64,000 bases of DNA from CAZUYC01 sp964624475 (GCA_964624475.1 CAZUYC010000001.1:1-64000), one strand, 5' to 3'. Shown: positions 1 to 8,697, counted from the first letter of the stretch. Notes: generated from the sequence alone by a model not told the origin. Numbers and translations are program-made.

Positions 1-657
1 CGAGAGCACGGCATCCCAGAGAACTCCGCTGGGCTCTTCCTGGGCCATCAGCACGGCCGCCCGCGCGGAGGCGCCGCGCGCGGCGAACTGGGCGTCCACC
101 CAGTCCGCATCGGCCTGCACCACGCTCGAGGGGGTCCCCGACACCTTGTTCAGGCCGAGGAAGAGCACCCCGTCCCGCACGAACGAGAAGTTCTCGGGCC
201 GCGCCGCCTGCGCGTCCACCGGCCAGATGCCGCAGAAGTTCTGCTCGAGGCCGAGCAGGTGCTCCTCCCACCACGCCCAGCCCTGGGCGGGATCCGCACA
301 GCCCACCCACTCGTTGTCGCCGGGCACGATGAAGACCGGCACCTCGGAGGTCTTGAGGATGTCCGCGACCGTCTGGTAGCGGATCTCCTGGCACGCCTCG
401 CTGCTCGACAGGATGTCGCCGAGGTGGATCAGGAACGCCGACGGCGAGTAGCGGTTGTGGTCGGCTACGTGCTGCTCGAGCTCCGCGATCTCTTCCGGCG
501 CGTAGGGGACGTCTCCGATCGCGGAGAAGATCACGTCCCCGGCTCCGTGGGCGGGTCCGGGGGCGAGGCTGAGGAGGGGGAGGCAGGCCGCGAGCCCGCG
601 GAGCAGCCCCCGCCCTCCGCGTTCGGCTGCGGAACGACCGGATCGGAACACCTGCAC
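1..657 (-). CDS. Secreted calcineurin-like metallophosphoesterase, 3' end missing
   Basis: The gene runs off the left edge, so its C-terminus is missing. The visible part starts with an arginine-rich stretch and a hydrophobic segment ending in AHGA, which looks like a signal peptide. It continues with the metallophosphoesterase blocks IGDVPY, HLGDILSSS and VPGDNEW, matching the GD, GDxxx and GDN metal-ligand motifs; the usual histidine of the first block is absent. A hydrolase of a phosphoester outside the cytoplasm is the likely role, substrate unknown. I chose GTG at 657 because GAGG lies 5 nt upstream. An in-frame ATG at 756 would add 33 residues but has no ribosome binding site. Confidence 0.75.
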   Translation of the reverse strand, partial: MQVFRSGRSAAERGGRGLLRGLAACLPLLSLAPGPAHGAGDVIFSAIGDVPYAPEEIAELEQHVADHNRYSPSAFLIHLGDILSSSEACQEIRYQTVADILKTSEVPVFIVPGDNEWVGCADPAQGWAWWEEHLLGLEQNFCGIWPVDAQAARPENFSFVRDGVLFLGLNKVSGTPSSVVQADADWVDAQFAARGASARAAVLMAQEEPSGVLWDAVLS

Positions 658-959
658 GGCAACCTCGGCAGCTTGTCTGCGCGGCGCCGTGCGAGCGGCG
701 GCGCCCCGCAGCAGCGGGATCTTCAGCTTCCTGGGCGCTCGCCCACCGACCCCCATCCATGCGATCTGCGCGTCGAAACCGCATGGAGAATCTGCGAGGT
801 CGACCCCGTATGTGGCGTCGGTTCCCCGAAAGGCTCGACCTGCGCCGAAGCTGCGCACCGATCCCGGCCGAACCCGCTGGCGCAGGAGGCACTGGCGCGT
901 ACGGCTGCCCGCCTCGCCGGATTCGGGGTCCTTGGCCGTGAGGGGCGGAGACGGGGGAG
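658..959. other. Gene-free stretch
   Basis: About 300 bases between the start of the metallophosphoesterase and the end of the GNAT gene, both on the minus strand. I see no convincing coding sequence, hairpin terminator or promoter here. The part up to 756 could be an N-terminal extension of the metallophosphoesterase if the upstream ATG is used. Confidence 0.4.
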
Positions 960-1703
960 CTATTCCGGACGCGGACCTTCAGGCGGCGGCACTCCGCTCC
1001 GGACCCGCTCCACCTCGTCCCGGTGCAGGAAATCGATCGGCCGCTCGGCGTGATGGTGGGCCTCGACGAGGTCGGGATTCAGCCACTCGATCAGCGCCGC
1101 ATAGCCAAGGGTCTCCGGATCGTGCTCCAGGTAGTGGGGGATCACGGCCAGCACGTGAAAGCCCTCGTGGAGCTGGAAGCTCAGCGTCGGGTCGCGGATC
1201 TCTCCGTGGACGACCCGGCGCACGTAGTCCTCCGGGCCGAGCCGGCCTGCCCACTCGTGATAACCGCGCAGCCGCGCTCCGCCCCGGATGCGCAGCAGCC
1301 CGAGACGGTGGACGAGCGCGCGCCGCGCGGCATAGAGCTTGCCCCCGACGCCGTGGCCCTGGAGCGTGGGATCGACGATCGCCTCGGCCGCATAGAGGGT
1401 ACGGCCGTGCTCGGGATCGTGGTTCGCGAAGGTCCCCCGGGCGGTAAATGCCTCCCAGGAGTCGAGGTCGTCGTAGCGGTCCCAGCGCAGGATCAGGCTC
1501 GCGCACATCCCGACGACCCGGTCCGCCTCCCGGTCGATCGCGACGAGCTGCCCCTCCGGGAAGAGGTGCCGATGCGAGCCGAGCTCCTCGGGCCGCCACG
1601 GACGCTCTTCCGGGTAGACGCGCCCACACAGCTCGCCAATCGCGCCGAAGTCCTGCGACCCGGTCTTGCGCACCGCGATCCGCTCGGATCCGGGATCGCT
1701 CAT
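960..1703 (-). CDS. GNAT-family N-acetyltransferase
   Basis: A 247-residue GNAT protein. Motif A, which binds acetyl-CoA pyrophosphate, is visible as Q-G-H-G-V-G-G at residues 115-121. The C-terminal stretch with PHYLEHDPETLGYA followed by EWLNP resembles the acetyltransferase half of bifunctional GNAT/carbon-nitrogen hydrolase proteins, but no nitrilase domain follows here. The acceptor substrate cannot be told. ATG at 1703 is chosen because a GGGAGA-type ribosome site precedes it; a longer frame from 1760 adds a low-complexity arginine-rich stretch. It stands alone, transcribed away from the next gene. Confidence 0.8.
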   Translation of the reverse strand: MSDPGSERIAVRKTGSQDFGAIGELCGRVYPEERPWRPEELGSHRHLFPEGQLVAIDREADRVVGMCASLILRWDRYDDLDSWEAFTARGTFANHDPEHGRTLYAAEAIVDPTLQGHGVGGKLYAARRALVHRLGLLRIRGGARLRGYHEWAGRLGPEDYVRRVVHGEIRDPTLSFQLHEGFHVLAVIPHYLEHDPETLGYAALIEWLNPDLVEAHHHAERPIDFLHRDEVERVRSGVPPPEGPRPE

Positions 1704-2086
1704 CGCCCGGGTCTCCCGTCTCTCGGTCCATCTCTGCCAGAAGGCCCCACGCCCCCGCAAGGGGACGCACGGGAGGCGAAAAGCCTACTGCCGTTGGTCC
1801 GCTCCGCCACGCAAGGTCCTGCGCGGAGGTCGCTGGCGGTGCCGCGCTAGAAGGGGGCCACTCACCTCGGCGCAAGTCACCGGCTAGCCGCCGGTCGGCA
1901 GATCCCGCGGCAACGGCGCTCGGGTACAGCGTTCCTCTGTGATCGTCGGCGAGGTCCGTGCGTCGCGGCCTTCGGGCACGCTGCTTGCTCCTGGGTTCCA
2001 AGGAACCGGCGCCGCCGAGGCGGTGCCGCGCGCGAGCCCGGGAGCCTCGGAACCGGGCTCGGCGCGAGCGACTGCAGAAACGACCC
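1704..2086. other. Divergent intergenic region
   Basis: About 380 bases between the divergently transcribed GNAT gene and the secreted coiled-coil protein, so it should hold promoters for both. A perfect 6-bp inverted repeat with a 2-nt centre (GGTTCC-AA-GGAACC, 1994-2007) lies about 80 bases upstream of the plus-strand start and could be an operator. I found no clear -35/-10 pair and no RNA gene. Confidence 0.35.
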
Positions 2087-3130
2087 ATGAGAGAGCTGCT
2101 CCTCGCCGCGTTCGTCGCGGCGGCCCCCCTCGCCTGGTGCAAGACCGCGGGCGGCCAGATCCTGGCCGAGGCACCGCACAATCTCGCGGGCTGGGGGAGC
2201 GGGGGACCTGCTACCGGGGTCGTGCTCATCTTGAGCGTCGGCGATTCCGAGAGCGCGAGCGAGAACCCCGGTCTCTTCGACCAGGTCGTCTTGACTCCGG
2301 CAGACGTCGGGCGGGTGGTGAGCATCGGAAGCGGGCTCGACGATCCAGACTTCGCCGACGTGAGCGCGGCGCTCACGAACGGCGTCTCCGACTTCGCACA
2401 GCTGACGGCGTGGATCCAGCCAGGCGGGGGAGGCCTCGGTCATGGATTCGTCGAATCGAACCTCTTTGCGCCCCCGCTCGAAAGCGCCGACCTCGCCGGA
2501 TCGACGGTGGAGGGGATCGCGCTGCGGATCGACGCGCTCACGCTCAATGAACCGAGCGACGGCTGGGTCGACCTGCGCTTCACCCTCCTCGTGATCGGGA
2601 GCCCGGAAGGGAGCGGTAGCTCGCTCGAGCTTGCCCAGTGCAGGGACGAGCTCGAGGAGGCGAGGTACGACGAGTTCCGGTGCTGGCACCTGAACGTGGA
2701 GTTCGAGACCGCGGTGGCAGGGCTCGAAGAGCGGCTCGTGGCCTGCGAGGTCGACCTCGGTTGGACCCAGGTCGAGGCGTCGCGCCTCGAGGCGGAGCTG
2801 GTGCTGGCGCAGTCGGCCGCCCACGAGGCGCAAGCCGAGCGCGCACTCGCGCAGGCGCAGCTCGCCCACGCGCAGGCCGCGCTCGCCGCGGCGCTCGCGG
2901 ACGCGGACGCGGACGGAGTCCGCGACGCCGGCGACTCCTGCCTCGGCACGGGGTCGGCGGCGGCCGTGGACGGCCTCGGCTGCTCGCTCGCGCAGTTCTG
3001 CTCCGCGATCGACGCGACCACGGGCTCGGGGCGCGCGACCTGCAACCACGTGGACTGGCGCAACGACGAGCCGCTCACGGACAGCCCGAACGACTGCAAG
3101 GCCGCGGCGGGCCTCTGCGCGGCGCGCTGA
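2087..3130 (+). CDS. Secreted protein with coiled coil and thrombospondin-type-3-like C-terminus
   Basis: A 347-residue protein starting with a signal peptide (MRELLLAAFVAAAPLAWC). The first ~170 residues are a beta-rich domain I do not recognise. About residues 175-270 are an alanine/glutamate-rich coiled coil (repeats such as AQAQLAHAQAALAAAL). Then comes a short calcium-binding-type segment DADADGVRDAGDSC and a cysteine-containing tail (DGLGCSLAQFC, later CNH and DC), as in thrombospondin type 3 repeats of secreted bacterial proteins. Probable extracellular or cell-surface protein; no enzymatic motif seen. ATG at 2087 begins directly at the signal peptide. Confidence 0.7.
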   Translation: MRELLLAAFVAAAPLAWCKTAGGQILAEAPHNLAGWGSGGPATGVVLILSVGDSESASENPGLFDQVVLTPADVGRVVSIGSGLDDPDFADVSAALTNGVSDFAQLTAWIQPGGGGLGHGFVESNLFAPPLESADLAGSTVEGIALRIDALTLNEPSDGWVDLRFTLLVIGSPEGSGSSLELAQCRDELEEARYDEFRCWHLNVEFETAVAGLEERLVACEVDLGWTQVEASRLEAELVLAQSAAHEAQAERALAQAQLAHAQAALAAALADADADGVRDAGDSCLGTGSAAAVDGLGCSLAQFCSAIDATTGSGRATCNHVDWRNDEPLTDSPNDCKAAAGLCAAR

Positions 3131-3292
3131 CCGGACGCACGCCCTCGAGTGGTTCGCCTGGAAGGCAGCGGGGGGCCGCTTCGCCACGCTCCAGCGCACG
3201 CCCCCGCTGCGCCTCGCGGCCTGACGGCCCTGCCTCCCCGACCCACCGTCGGATTGTCCCCTAACCGGGGCCTGGTGACTCGGACTCGCTGA

Positions 3293-4207
3293 ATGGCGCC
3301 CAGGAGCCACACGCCGCTCTTGCAGAAATGGGTGCCCGAGCCCACGATGCCTGCCGTGCCGCGCCTGCAGCGGAAGAACTTCGCGATGCCCGACCAGGTG
3401 CGAGACTTCGTCACCGGACGGCTCGACGTCGTCACCCTGGACGAGATCGCGATCGGCCGCTTCGTCCTCCAGCCGGGGTGGCGCTGGTCGAAGGACGTGG
3501 CGCCGATCACGCGCACGCGCTCCTGCCAGCACCGCCACGTCGGCTACACGATCTCGGGCTCGCTCGAGGTGTGCATGGACGACGGCACCGTGCTCGTGAT
3601 CGGGCGGGGCGACGCCTACGAGATTCCGCCCGGGCACGACGCATGGGTGATCGGCGACGAGCCCTGGGACTCCGTCGAGTTCACGAGCGCGCACGCCTTC
3701 GGTCTCTCGCCGGAGGAGCTGGGCGAGCGGGTGCTCGCGACCATCCTTTTTAGCGACATCGTCGACTCGACGGCGATGGTCCAGAGGCTCGGCGACCACG
3801 CCTGGGCGAAAGTGTTGCACGAGCACAACGTGCGGATCCGGGCCGCGATCGACCGCTTCCGCGGTCGCGAGATCGGCTCGGCCGGCGACGGCTTCCTCGC
3901 GCTCTTCGACGGCGCTGCCAAGGCGGTACGCGCAGCGGAGCTGATGGATCGATCGGTGGCCGACCTCGGAGTCCGCGTGCGCGTCGGCATCCACACCGGC
4001 GAGGTGGAGATCGCCGGCGGGCAGGCGCGCGGCGTGGCGGTCCACGCGGCCGCGCGCGTGGCGTCGCTCGCCGGCCCCGGAGAGGTGCTCGTCTCCGGCA
4101 CCACTCGCGACCTTCTCGACGGATCGGGCCTGGCGCTCGAGCCCCGCGGCGAGCACGAGCTCAAGGGCCTGAGCGGCGCCCGCTCGATCTTCGCGCTCCG
4201 GCGCTAG
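3293..4207 (+). CDS. Cupin / class III adenylate-guanylate cyclase fusion
   Basis: 304 residues in two parts. Residues ~30-140 form a cupin fold with a histidine cluster (CQHRH, 78-82) and an IPPGHD turn. Residues ~148-304 are a class III nucleotide cyclase domain: FSDIVDST with metal-binding Asp155, AGDGFLALF with Asp199, and GIHTGEVE, typical of the adenylate cyclase family. The cupin could sense a small ligand or metal and control cyclic nucleotide production; that coupling is inference. No transmembrane segment, so probably cytosolic. ATG codons at 3347 and 3386 are alternative starts that would leave the cyclase intact. No partner gene is adjacent. Confidence 0.85.
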   Translation: MAPRSHTPLLQKWVPEPTMPAVPRLQRKNFAMPDQVRDFVTGRLDVVTLDEIAIGRFVLQPGWRWSKDVAPITRTRSCQHRHVGYTISGSLEVCMDDGTVLVIGRGDAYEIPPGHDAWVIGDEPWDSVEFTSAHAFGLSPEELGERVLATILFSDIVDSTAMVQRLGDHAWAKVLHEHNVRIRAAIDRFRGREIGSAGDGFLALFDGAAKAVRAAELMDRSVADLGVRVRVGIHTGEVEIAGGQARGVAVHAAARVASLAGPGEVLVSGTTRDLLDGSGLALEPRGEHELKGLSGARSIFALRR

Positions 4208-4399
4208 TGCGCGCGCGGGTCTTGTAACGACTCCGGCCGCGTTCGTCTCCTCACTAGCGGTCGTGCACCGTCACGGAGACCAGGGTGAACGCCTCGGGGG
4301 TGGGTCGGGGATAGAGGGGCGCGGCTTCAACGGGGAGGTGGCGGAGGAGCTGCGCACGGTCGCGCGCCGACTTCGCGCTCCGCGTGTTCGCGGCCTGCC

Positions 4400-4822
4400 T
4401 CAGCCGCTCCCGACCCCCACGACGCCGAAGCCCATCGCCTCGGCGGCGATCGCCAGCTCCTCGTCGTGGGTCGCGAGCACGAGATCGGAGTAGCGGTCCC
4501 GCGCGAGCAGCGCGCTTGCGAGGTGGATCGCGTCGAGTGTGCCGAGCGACGTCGGGAAGGGATCGGCGGCGCGCTCGAGAACGGCCGCCTGCAGCCCCAC
4601 CAGCTCGAAGGCCCGCAGGTGTTCCAGAACCGCGGCGCGGCGCGCCGAGACGGCGCGGTCGGCCAGGCGCAGCCGGACGCGGGCCCGGTCGATCGTGCGC
4701 AGGCACTCGAGCCGCACGAGCTCGCTCGAGATCCAGCGCTCGCTCCGGCTCCACTCCCGCAGCCGACCGCGCTCGCCCAGCACGACCCGCAGCAGCACGG
4801 ACGTGTCCACGTAGAGGTTCAA
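4400..4822 (-). CDS. vapC: PIN-domain toxin (VapC-like)
   Basis: 140-residue PIN-domain ribonuclease of a type II toxin-antitoxin pair. The four acidic residues of the active site are present: Asp6 (YVDTS), Glu39 (VRLEC), Asp97 (GTLDAIHLA) and Asp120 (ATHDEEL). The chosen start is TTG at 4822, whose TTGA overlaps the TGA of the antitoxin gene; GTG at 4810 is an alternative. Translational coupling to the upstream antitoxin is expected. Parts of this gene recur in rearranged form at 8.7-9.0 kb. Confidence 0.85.
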   Translation of the reverse strand: MNLYVDTSVLLRVVLGERGRLREWSRSERWISSELVRLECLRTIDRARVRLRLADRAVSARRAAVLEHLRAFELVGLQAAVLERAADPFPTSLGTLDAIHLASALLARDRYSDLVLATHDEELAIAAEAMGFGVVGVGSG

Positions 4823-5073
4823 CGCGAGCGTCGATCCTGCAGCAGGAGCGCGAGCGAGTCGACGCCCCACCCGGCAGGGCGAGGCCTGCGCGCGCGAAGC
4901 GCGCGGGGAGCCACGAGGGCCTTCGTGATCCGGACGGCTGCCTGCGGCCCCACGGGCACGATCCGCGCGATCGGTCGGTCGCGGTCGGTGACCTCGAGCT
5001 CCTCGCCCCGCTCGACGGCGCGAAGATGCCGGGAGAGCTGGCTCTTGAGCTGGGTGATGCGTATCCTCTTCAT
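4819..5073 (-). CDS. Phd/YefM-type antitoxin
   Basis: 84-residue antitoxin partner of the adjacent PIN toxin. The N-terminus (MKRIRITQLKSQLSRHL, then VERGEELEVTDRDRPIARI) fits the Phd/YefM DNA-binding fold with its L-S-x-x-L and G-E-x-x-x-V-T-x-R-x-R-P-I-A pattern; the basic C-terminal part would wrap the toxin. Antitoxin precedes toxin, with the two reading frames overlapping by four bases. Such pairs usually repress their own promoter, which should lie just right of 5073. Confidence 0.85.
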   Translation of the reverse strand: MKRIRITQLKSQLSRHLRAVERGEELEVTDRDRPIARIVPVGPQAAVRITKALVAPRALRARRPRPAGWGVDSLALLLQDRRSR

Positions 5074-5134
5074 GACTAGAAGGGACCACAAGAGGACAGA
5101 ATCGTCAAGCCCGGCGCCGCCCCGCATGGCCGCC

Positions 5135-5437
5135 TGGGGCTGCGCCACAGCTTCCAGCTCGGCCGCGAGCTCGCCGACCGGGCCGCGGTGAAGGACTGCC
5201 TTCGCGGTCCCCGGGCCGGGCGGGAGCGGGTGGCGGGCGAGCTCGGAGCTTCTCGCACAGGCGCGGCAGGAGCACCGCCGTGGTCGGGAGCTTCGTTCGC
5301 GCCCGGGCGAGATCGAGGCGACCCTCAAGGCCGACGTGCCCCTCGGGCGCCTGACCCTGGGCGGGCTCGTCGGGGAGAGCCGGCTACGCGTCTATCGGGA
5401 TGGACGGATCGAGGGCTTGGCGACGCTCGGGGCCGAA
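5135..5437 (+). pseudogene. Unidentified gene remnant
   Basis: In the gap upstream of the toxin-antitoxin pair the plus strand reads as protein-like sequence without a proper start: first a stretch around RLGLRHSFQLGRELADRAA, then, in another frame, EIEATLKADVPLGRLTLGG followed by SRLRVYRDGRIEGLATL. The change of frame and lack of a start suggest a decayed gene. I cannot name the family. The last ~40 bases (5391-5430) recur at 8968-9005. Confidence 0.3.
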
Positions 5438-5471
5438 ATGCCGAGGGCCCCGAGGCGAGCCCTCGGAGCCC

Positions 5472-5624
5472 TCAGTCGCCGACGAACGGCAGGCTGAAGT
5501 CCTGGGCGTCGGGGACGTCGACGCGAGCCGAGTAGTCGGCATCCGTGCAGTTGCCGTTGAAGCCGAACGAGACGACCGCCACGACTGTGTTCGCGTCGTT
5601 CAGGACCACGAAACCGGGGCAAGT
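5472..5624 (-). pseudogene. C-terminal remnant of a trypsin-like serine protease
   Basis: Fifty codons ending at TGA (5472) read CPGFVVLNDANTVVAVVSF, then GFNGNCTDADYSARVDVPDA and QDFSLPFVGD. This is the typical C-terminal end of an S1 (trypsin-like) protease, starting near the position of the GDSGGPV motif, which is itself absent. An in-frame TGA sits at 5625-5627 directly upstream, so this is a fragment and not a gene. Confidence 0.55.
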
Positions 5625-5692
5625 TCAAGATCCTGCCGCGCCGATGCCCGTTCAAGTCCATCGCTGCAGTGGACGATTCAAGGTACGTGAAA

Positions 5693-7777
5693 ATGCTCGG
5701 CCTTTCGTCGCTGCGCCGGCATCTCGACCGCCGCGCTCTTGCAACCAGGGCTCTGCTCCTCGGGATCCTCCTGCTGATGCCTGCCGGAGGACCCTTCGCT
5801 CAGCCGTCCGAAGCGTCGCGGCCGATCGAGGCGGAGCGGCTCGTCTTTCTCCTCCAGTACATCGCGGTCGACTACGGAGCTGCAGTGCAGGACGGGGCGA
5901 TCGTGAATCCGTTCGAGTACCAGGAGATGCAGACGTTCGCCCAGCTGCTCGTAGACCGCTTCGGCGACCTGCGGGCTCGCGGCGCATCCGAGGAGATTCG
6001 CGGCGGAATCTTGCAGTTGCAGGAGAAGATTCGGAACACACGGCCCTGGACGGAGGTGCGAGCCCTCGCCAGCGACCTGGCCAACGAGCTGGTCAGCGAG
6101 CTGGACGTGATCGCGCTGCCCGCCGTTGCACCGGACATCGAGAGAGGGCAGCGACTCTACGGGCGGATCTGCGCCACCTGCCACGGTGCGAGCGGGCGCG
6201 GAGACGGTCCCTCGGCGCCCGGGATGGAGCCACCGCCGACGGCGCTGGACGATTCGCGGATGAATCTCGTCTCACCACACCAGATGCACGGGGCCATCCG
6301 GTTCGGAATCGAGGGGACGGCCATGCCTTCCTACGAAGGCAACCTCGACCCGGAGAGGATCTGGGACATCACCTTCTTCATCATGACGCTGCGCTCGGGT
6401 TTCGCTCCGCATGCGCCGGAGCAGGAGCTGCCCCTCACTCTGCTCGATCTGGCGCGCCGTTCGAATGAGGATCTGCTCGCCCTGGTTCGTGATTCGGGCG
6501 TCGATGTCGATCCAGCGCACATCGATCACTACAGACTGTTCCCCGAGTCGGCGCGCCCGTCTGTGCGAGACCGTGAGCGGGTCGCGGAGCCGGCTCCATC
6601 CGCGGGTGGGAAGCGGCCCGCGTCTTCGCTGGCGAACGAAGATCTGCGCGTGGCGCTGCAGCTACAGGATGCCTTCGCCGATGTGGCCGAGCAGGCTGCA
6701 CCGAGCGTCGTCGGGGTCACGGGCTTCGTTCGCCATGCCGAGGGGCACCCGCCCGCGCCGCGCAGCGGCGGAGACTGGCGCGAGGGCGCGTTCGAAGAAC
6801 GGCTCTACCCTGGATTCCGGCGCGCCCGGTCGGGCAGCGGGTTTCTCGTGAGCGATGAGGGATACATTCTCACGGCCCGCCATCTCCTGGTAGACGATGC
6901 CGGTAGGACGGTCGACGCGGTCGACGTCGAGCTTCACGAAGGTACACATCAGATCGCGCGGATCGTGGGCATGGAGCCGACGATCGATCTCGGGGTCCTC
7001 CAGCTCGAGGATTTCCACCGGAGGGGTCTCTCGGGCCTGCGCCCGGTGAGGATCGGAGACAGCGACGCCGTCCGGGTGGGTCACTGGGCGATCGCCCTCG
7101 GCAACCCGTCCGGCCCGGGCACGACGTTCGCGGTCGGCACGCTCTCGAGCAGGCCGGAACGCCAGTGCTATCAGGAGGAGCGATCGGCGACCCTCATGAG
7201 GGCGTCGCTCGGCGTTTCCGCGGGCGGCTACGGCGGACCGCTCATGAACATCGAGGGAGCCGTCGTGGGCATGATGATCCCGGGCCCGGGTGCGGACCTC
7301 CCGACGCTCGTGACGCCGTTGCGCCCGCTCGACTTCGCGCTGCCCATCAATCTGGCGATGGCCATCTACGAGCCCCTGAAGATCAAGGAGAGTCGTAGGT
7401 CGCCGTGGCTGGGGTTCTCGGTCCTGGAGCTCCGCACCGCTCGCCGGCATCGGGCGGGCCCGAGTGGAAGCGTCAAGCTCCCGGCGACCGGCGTCTACAT
7501 CGACGACGTCTTCGCGCCGAGCCCGGCTGCTGCGGCGGACATTCGGATCGGAGACTCCTTGATCTCGATCGACGGCAACCGGCTCACCTCCGTGGGGGTC
7601 TTCCAGAAGTGGCTCTATCTCTCCGGGATCGGGCGTACCATCACGCTGGAGATCTTCCGTGAGGGCAAGACGATCGAGAAGCGAGTCACCGTCGAGGAGC
7701 GTCCCGAAACGGCGACGGTGGTGAGTCCGTCCGCGGAGATGCCGCTCGCTCCGCGCCGTCGCCGGACATTGCAGTAG
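5693..7777 (+). CDS. FTR1-like domain / cytochrome c / HtrA-like / PDZ fusion with catalytic Ser replaced
   Basis: A 694-residue exported protein. After a signal peptide (ALLLGILLLMPAGGPFAQ), residues ~40-130 (FLLQYIAVDYGAAVQDG, later FEYQEMQTF) resemble the periplasmic N-terminal region of cytochrome c/FTR1-family iron permeases. A class I cytochrome c domain follows: CATCH at 160-164 and a likely axial Met211 (GTAMPSYEG). Residues ~330-580 are an HtrA/DegP-type trypsin fold with His397 (TARHLL) and Asp432 (TIDLGVL), but the GNSGGPL motif reads GGYGGPL, so the nucleophile is Tyr513. A PDZ domain (~590-670, with GDSLISIDGNRL) ends the protein. ATG at 5693 follows AAGG; an ATG at 5669 adds eight residues. 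Likely periplasmic heme-binding pseudoprotease; function unknown. Confidence 0.85.
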   Translation: MLGLSSLRRHLDRRALATRALLLGILLLMPAGGPFAQPSEASRPIEAERLVFLLQYIAVDYGAAVQDGAIVNPFEYQEMQTFAQLLVDRFGDLRARGASEEIRGGILQLQEKIRNTRPWTEVRALASDLANELVSELDVIALPAVAPDIERGQRLYGRICATCHGASGRGDGPSAPGMEPPPTALDDSRMNLVSPHQMHGAIRFGIEGTAMPSYEGNLDPERIWDITFFIMTLRSGFAPHAPEQELPLTLLDLARRSNEDLLALVRDSGVDVDPAHIDHYRLFPESARPSVRDRERVAEPAPSAGGKRPASSLANEDLRVALQLQDAFADVAEQAAPSVVGVTGFVRHAEGHPPAPRSGGDWREGAFEERLYPGFRRARSGSGFLVSDEGYILTARHLLVDDAGRTVDAVDVELHEGTHQIARIVGMEPTIDLGVLQLEDFHRRGLSGLRPVRIGDSDAVRVGHWAIALGNPSGPGTTFAVGTLSSRPERQCYQEERSATLMRASLGVSAGGYGGPLMNIEGAVVGMMIPGPGADLPTLVTPLRPLDFALPINLAMAIYEPLKIKESRRSPWLGFSVLELRTARRHRAGPSGSVKLPATGVYIDDVFAPSPAAAADIRIGDSLISIDGNRLTSVGVFQKWLYLSGIGRTITLEIFREGKTIEKRVTVEERPETATVVSPSAEMPLAPRRRRTLQ

Positions 7778-7917
7778 GGCCACCGAGTGGACCGGGAACT
7801 CAGGAAACCCCGGGCGTCTGCAGCGTGTGGTAGTAGCGGGGGAGCAGGTCACGACCGCCAACGCAACCCGGGGCGAGACCGGACCTGGGTCGGACCGCAC
7901 TCGCTTGCGACCCGCCG

Positions 7918-8358
7918 CTATGCGTAGTCGCGTAGCTGGAGGATCCGGAGGCCTGGGATCGCCGGTAGCCTTCGGTCGTTCGTGACGAAGACGGGGCACC
8001 GCGCGGCCAGGGCCGCGGCGACCTGGAGCGCATCCGGAGTGCGAATGCCGTGGAGAGCCCGGAGCTGTGCCGCGCCCCGGAGCTGACCCGTATCGATGTC
8101 GATCAGGCGTACCCCGCGGCTCCGCGTCAGCAGCGCCTCGTAGCGCTCCGCCAACCCAAGGTTCCCGGCGCGATAGGGAACGACCAGCACCTCGAGCAGG
8201 GTCAGCGCGGAGGAGACGATCTCGATGTCCCCGCCATCCGCCGCTCGAAAGACCGGAGCGATGGCATCGAGGTAGGCGGGGCTCTCCTCGATCCAGTAGA
8301 TGAAGGCGGTGGTGTCGAGCGCGGCAGGGCCTTCGCCGATCTCCGCGATCAATCCCAC
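7918..8358 (-). CDS. PIN-domain toxin (VapC/FitB-like)
   Basis: 146-residue PIN-domain protein with Asp15 (ALDTTAFIYW), Glu56 (TLLEVLV), Asp109 (IRTPDALQVAAAL) and Asp128 (FVTNDRRL), the four active-site acids. The TPDALQ and TNDR signatures are those of single-strand ribonuclease toxins of the VapBC/FitAB class. GTG at 8358 overlaps the antitoxin gene by ten bases; TTG at 8352 would overlap it by TTGA. Second PIN toxin in 4 kb but only distantly related to the first. Confidence 0.85.
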   Translation of the reverse strand: MGLIAEIGEGPAALDTTAFIYWIEESPAYLDAIAPVFRAADGGDIEIVSSALTLLEVLVVPYRAGNLGLAERYEALLTRSRGVRLIDIDTGQLRGAAQLRALHGIRTPDALQVAAALAARCPVFVTNDRRLPAIPGLRILQLRDYA

Positions 8359-8579
8359 GATCGCCGTTCCCCCTCGACGTGATTCGGGGCATCGATACCG
8401 GACCAGACCGCTTTGCCGAGCCCCTGGAGGTCGAGGATCGAGAGCACCTCGGGCTCCTCGAGCGCCTCGGAGAGCATATGGGTCACCTCCTGAGCGACCG
8501 AGCGGTGCTGGCGCTTCGCCCTCGCCTGGAGCTTCCGATAGAGGCGATCCGGAAGATTCTTGATGTTGAGGGTCGCCAT
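8349..8579 (-). CDS. Ribbon-helix-helix antitoxin (FitA-like)
   Basis: 76-residue antitoxin of the PIN toxin that follows it. MATLNIKNLPDRLYRKLQAR followed by a RSVAQEV helix is the FitA-type ribbon-helix-helix DNA-binding domain, in which the first strand contacts operator DNA. The C-terminal 30 residues would bind the toxin. ATG at 8579 is preceded by GGAGGAAT (in minus-strand sense). Co-transcription and autoregulation with the toxin are expected from the family. Confidence 0.85.
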   Translation of the reverse strand: MATLNIKNLPDRLYRKLQARAKRQHRSVAQEVTHMLSEALEEPEVLSILDLQGLGKAVWSGIDAPNHVEGERRSWD

Positions 8580-8697
8580 CCGATTCCTCCAATCTTCCTC
8601 CATAATGGTGGAGCAGGTCGATAGCGTCAAGTGCCCTGGGCTGTGACCGACGCCGCGAGGACGCTGCCCGCCCCGGGGCGCGTCTCGGGCTGCGGCT

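Noticed and set aside
960..1703. Bifunctional GNAT/nitrilase
   Set aside because: Only the acetyltransferase part is encoded; the nitrilase at 36.6 kb is a separate, distant gene.
1877..4156. Very long open frame antisense to the secreted protein and cyclase genes
   Set aside because: Arg/Ala/His-rich shadow of GC-rich coding DNA, no recognisable domain; the opposite strand encodes clear protein families. Similar long antisense frames over many other genes were rejected on the same ground.
5135..5437. Tyrosine recombinase or phage gene fragment
   Set aside because: Some residues are suggestive, but no catalytic motif is present, so I left it as an unidentified remnant.
7820..7850. Sequence GTAGTAGCGGGGG as the far attachment site matching the tRNA-fMet 3' end
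   Set aside because: Only about ten bases agree and the T-arm part is absent. I found no convincing duplicate of the tRNA 3' end left of the island.
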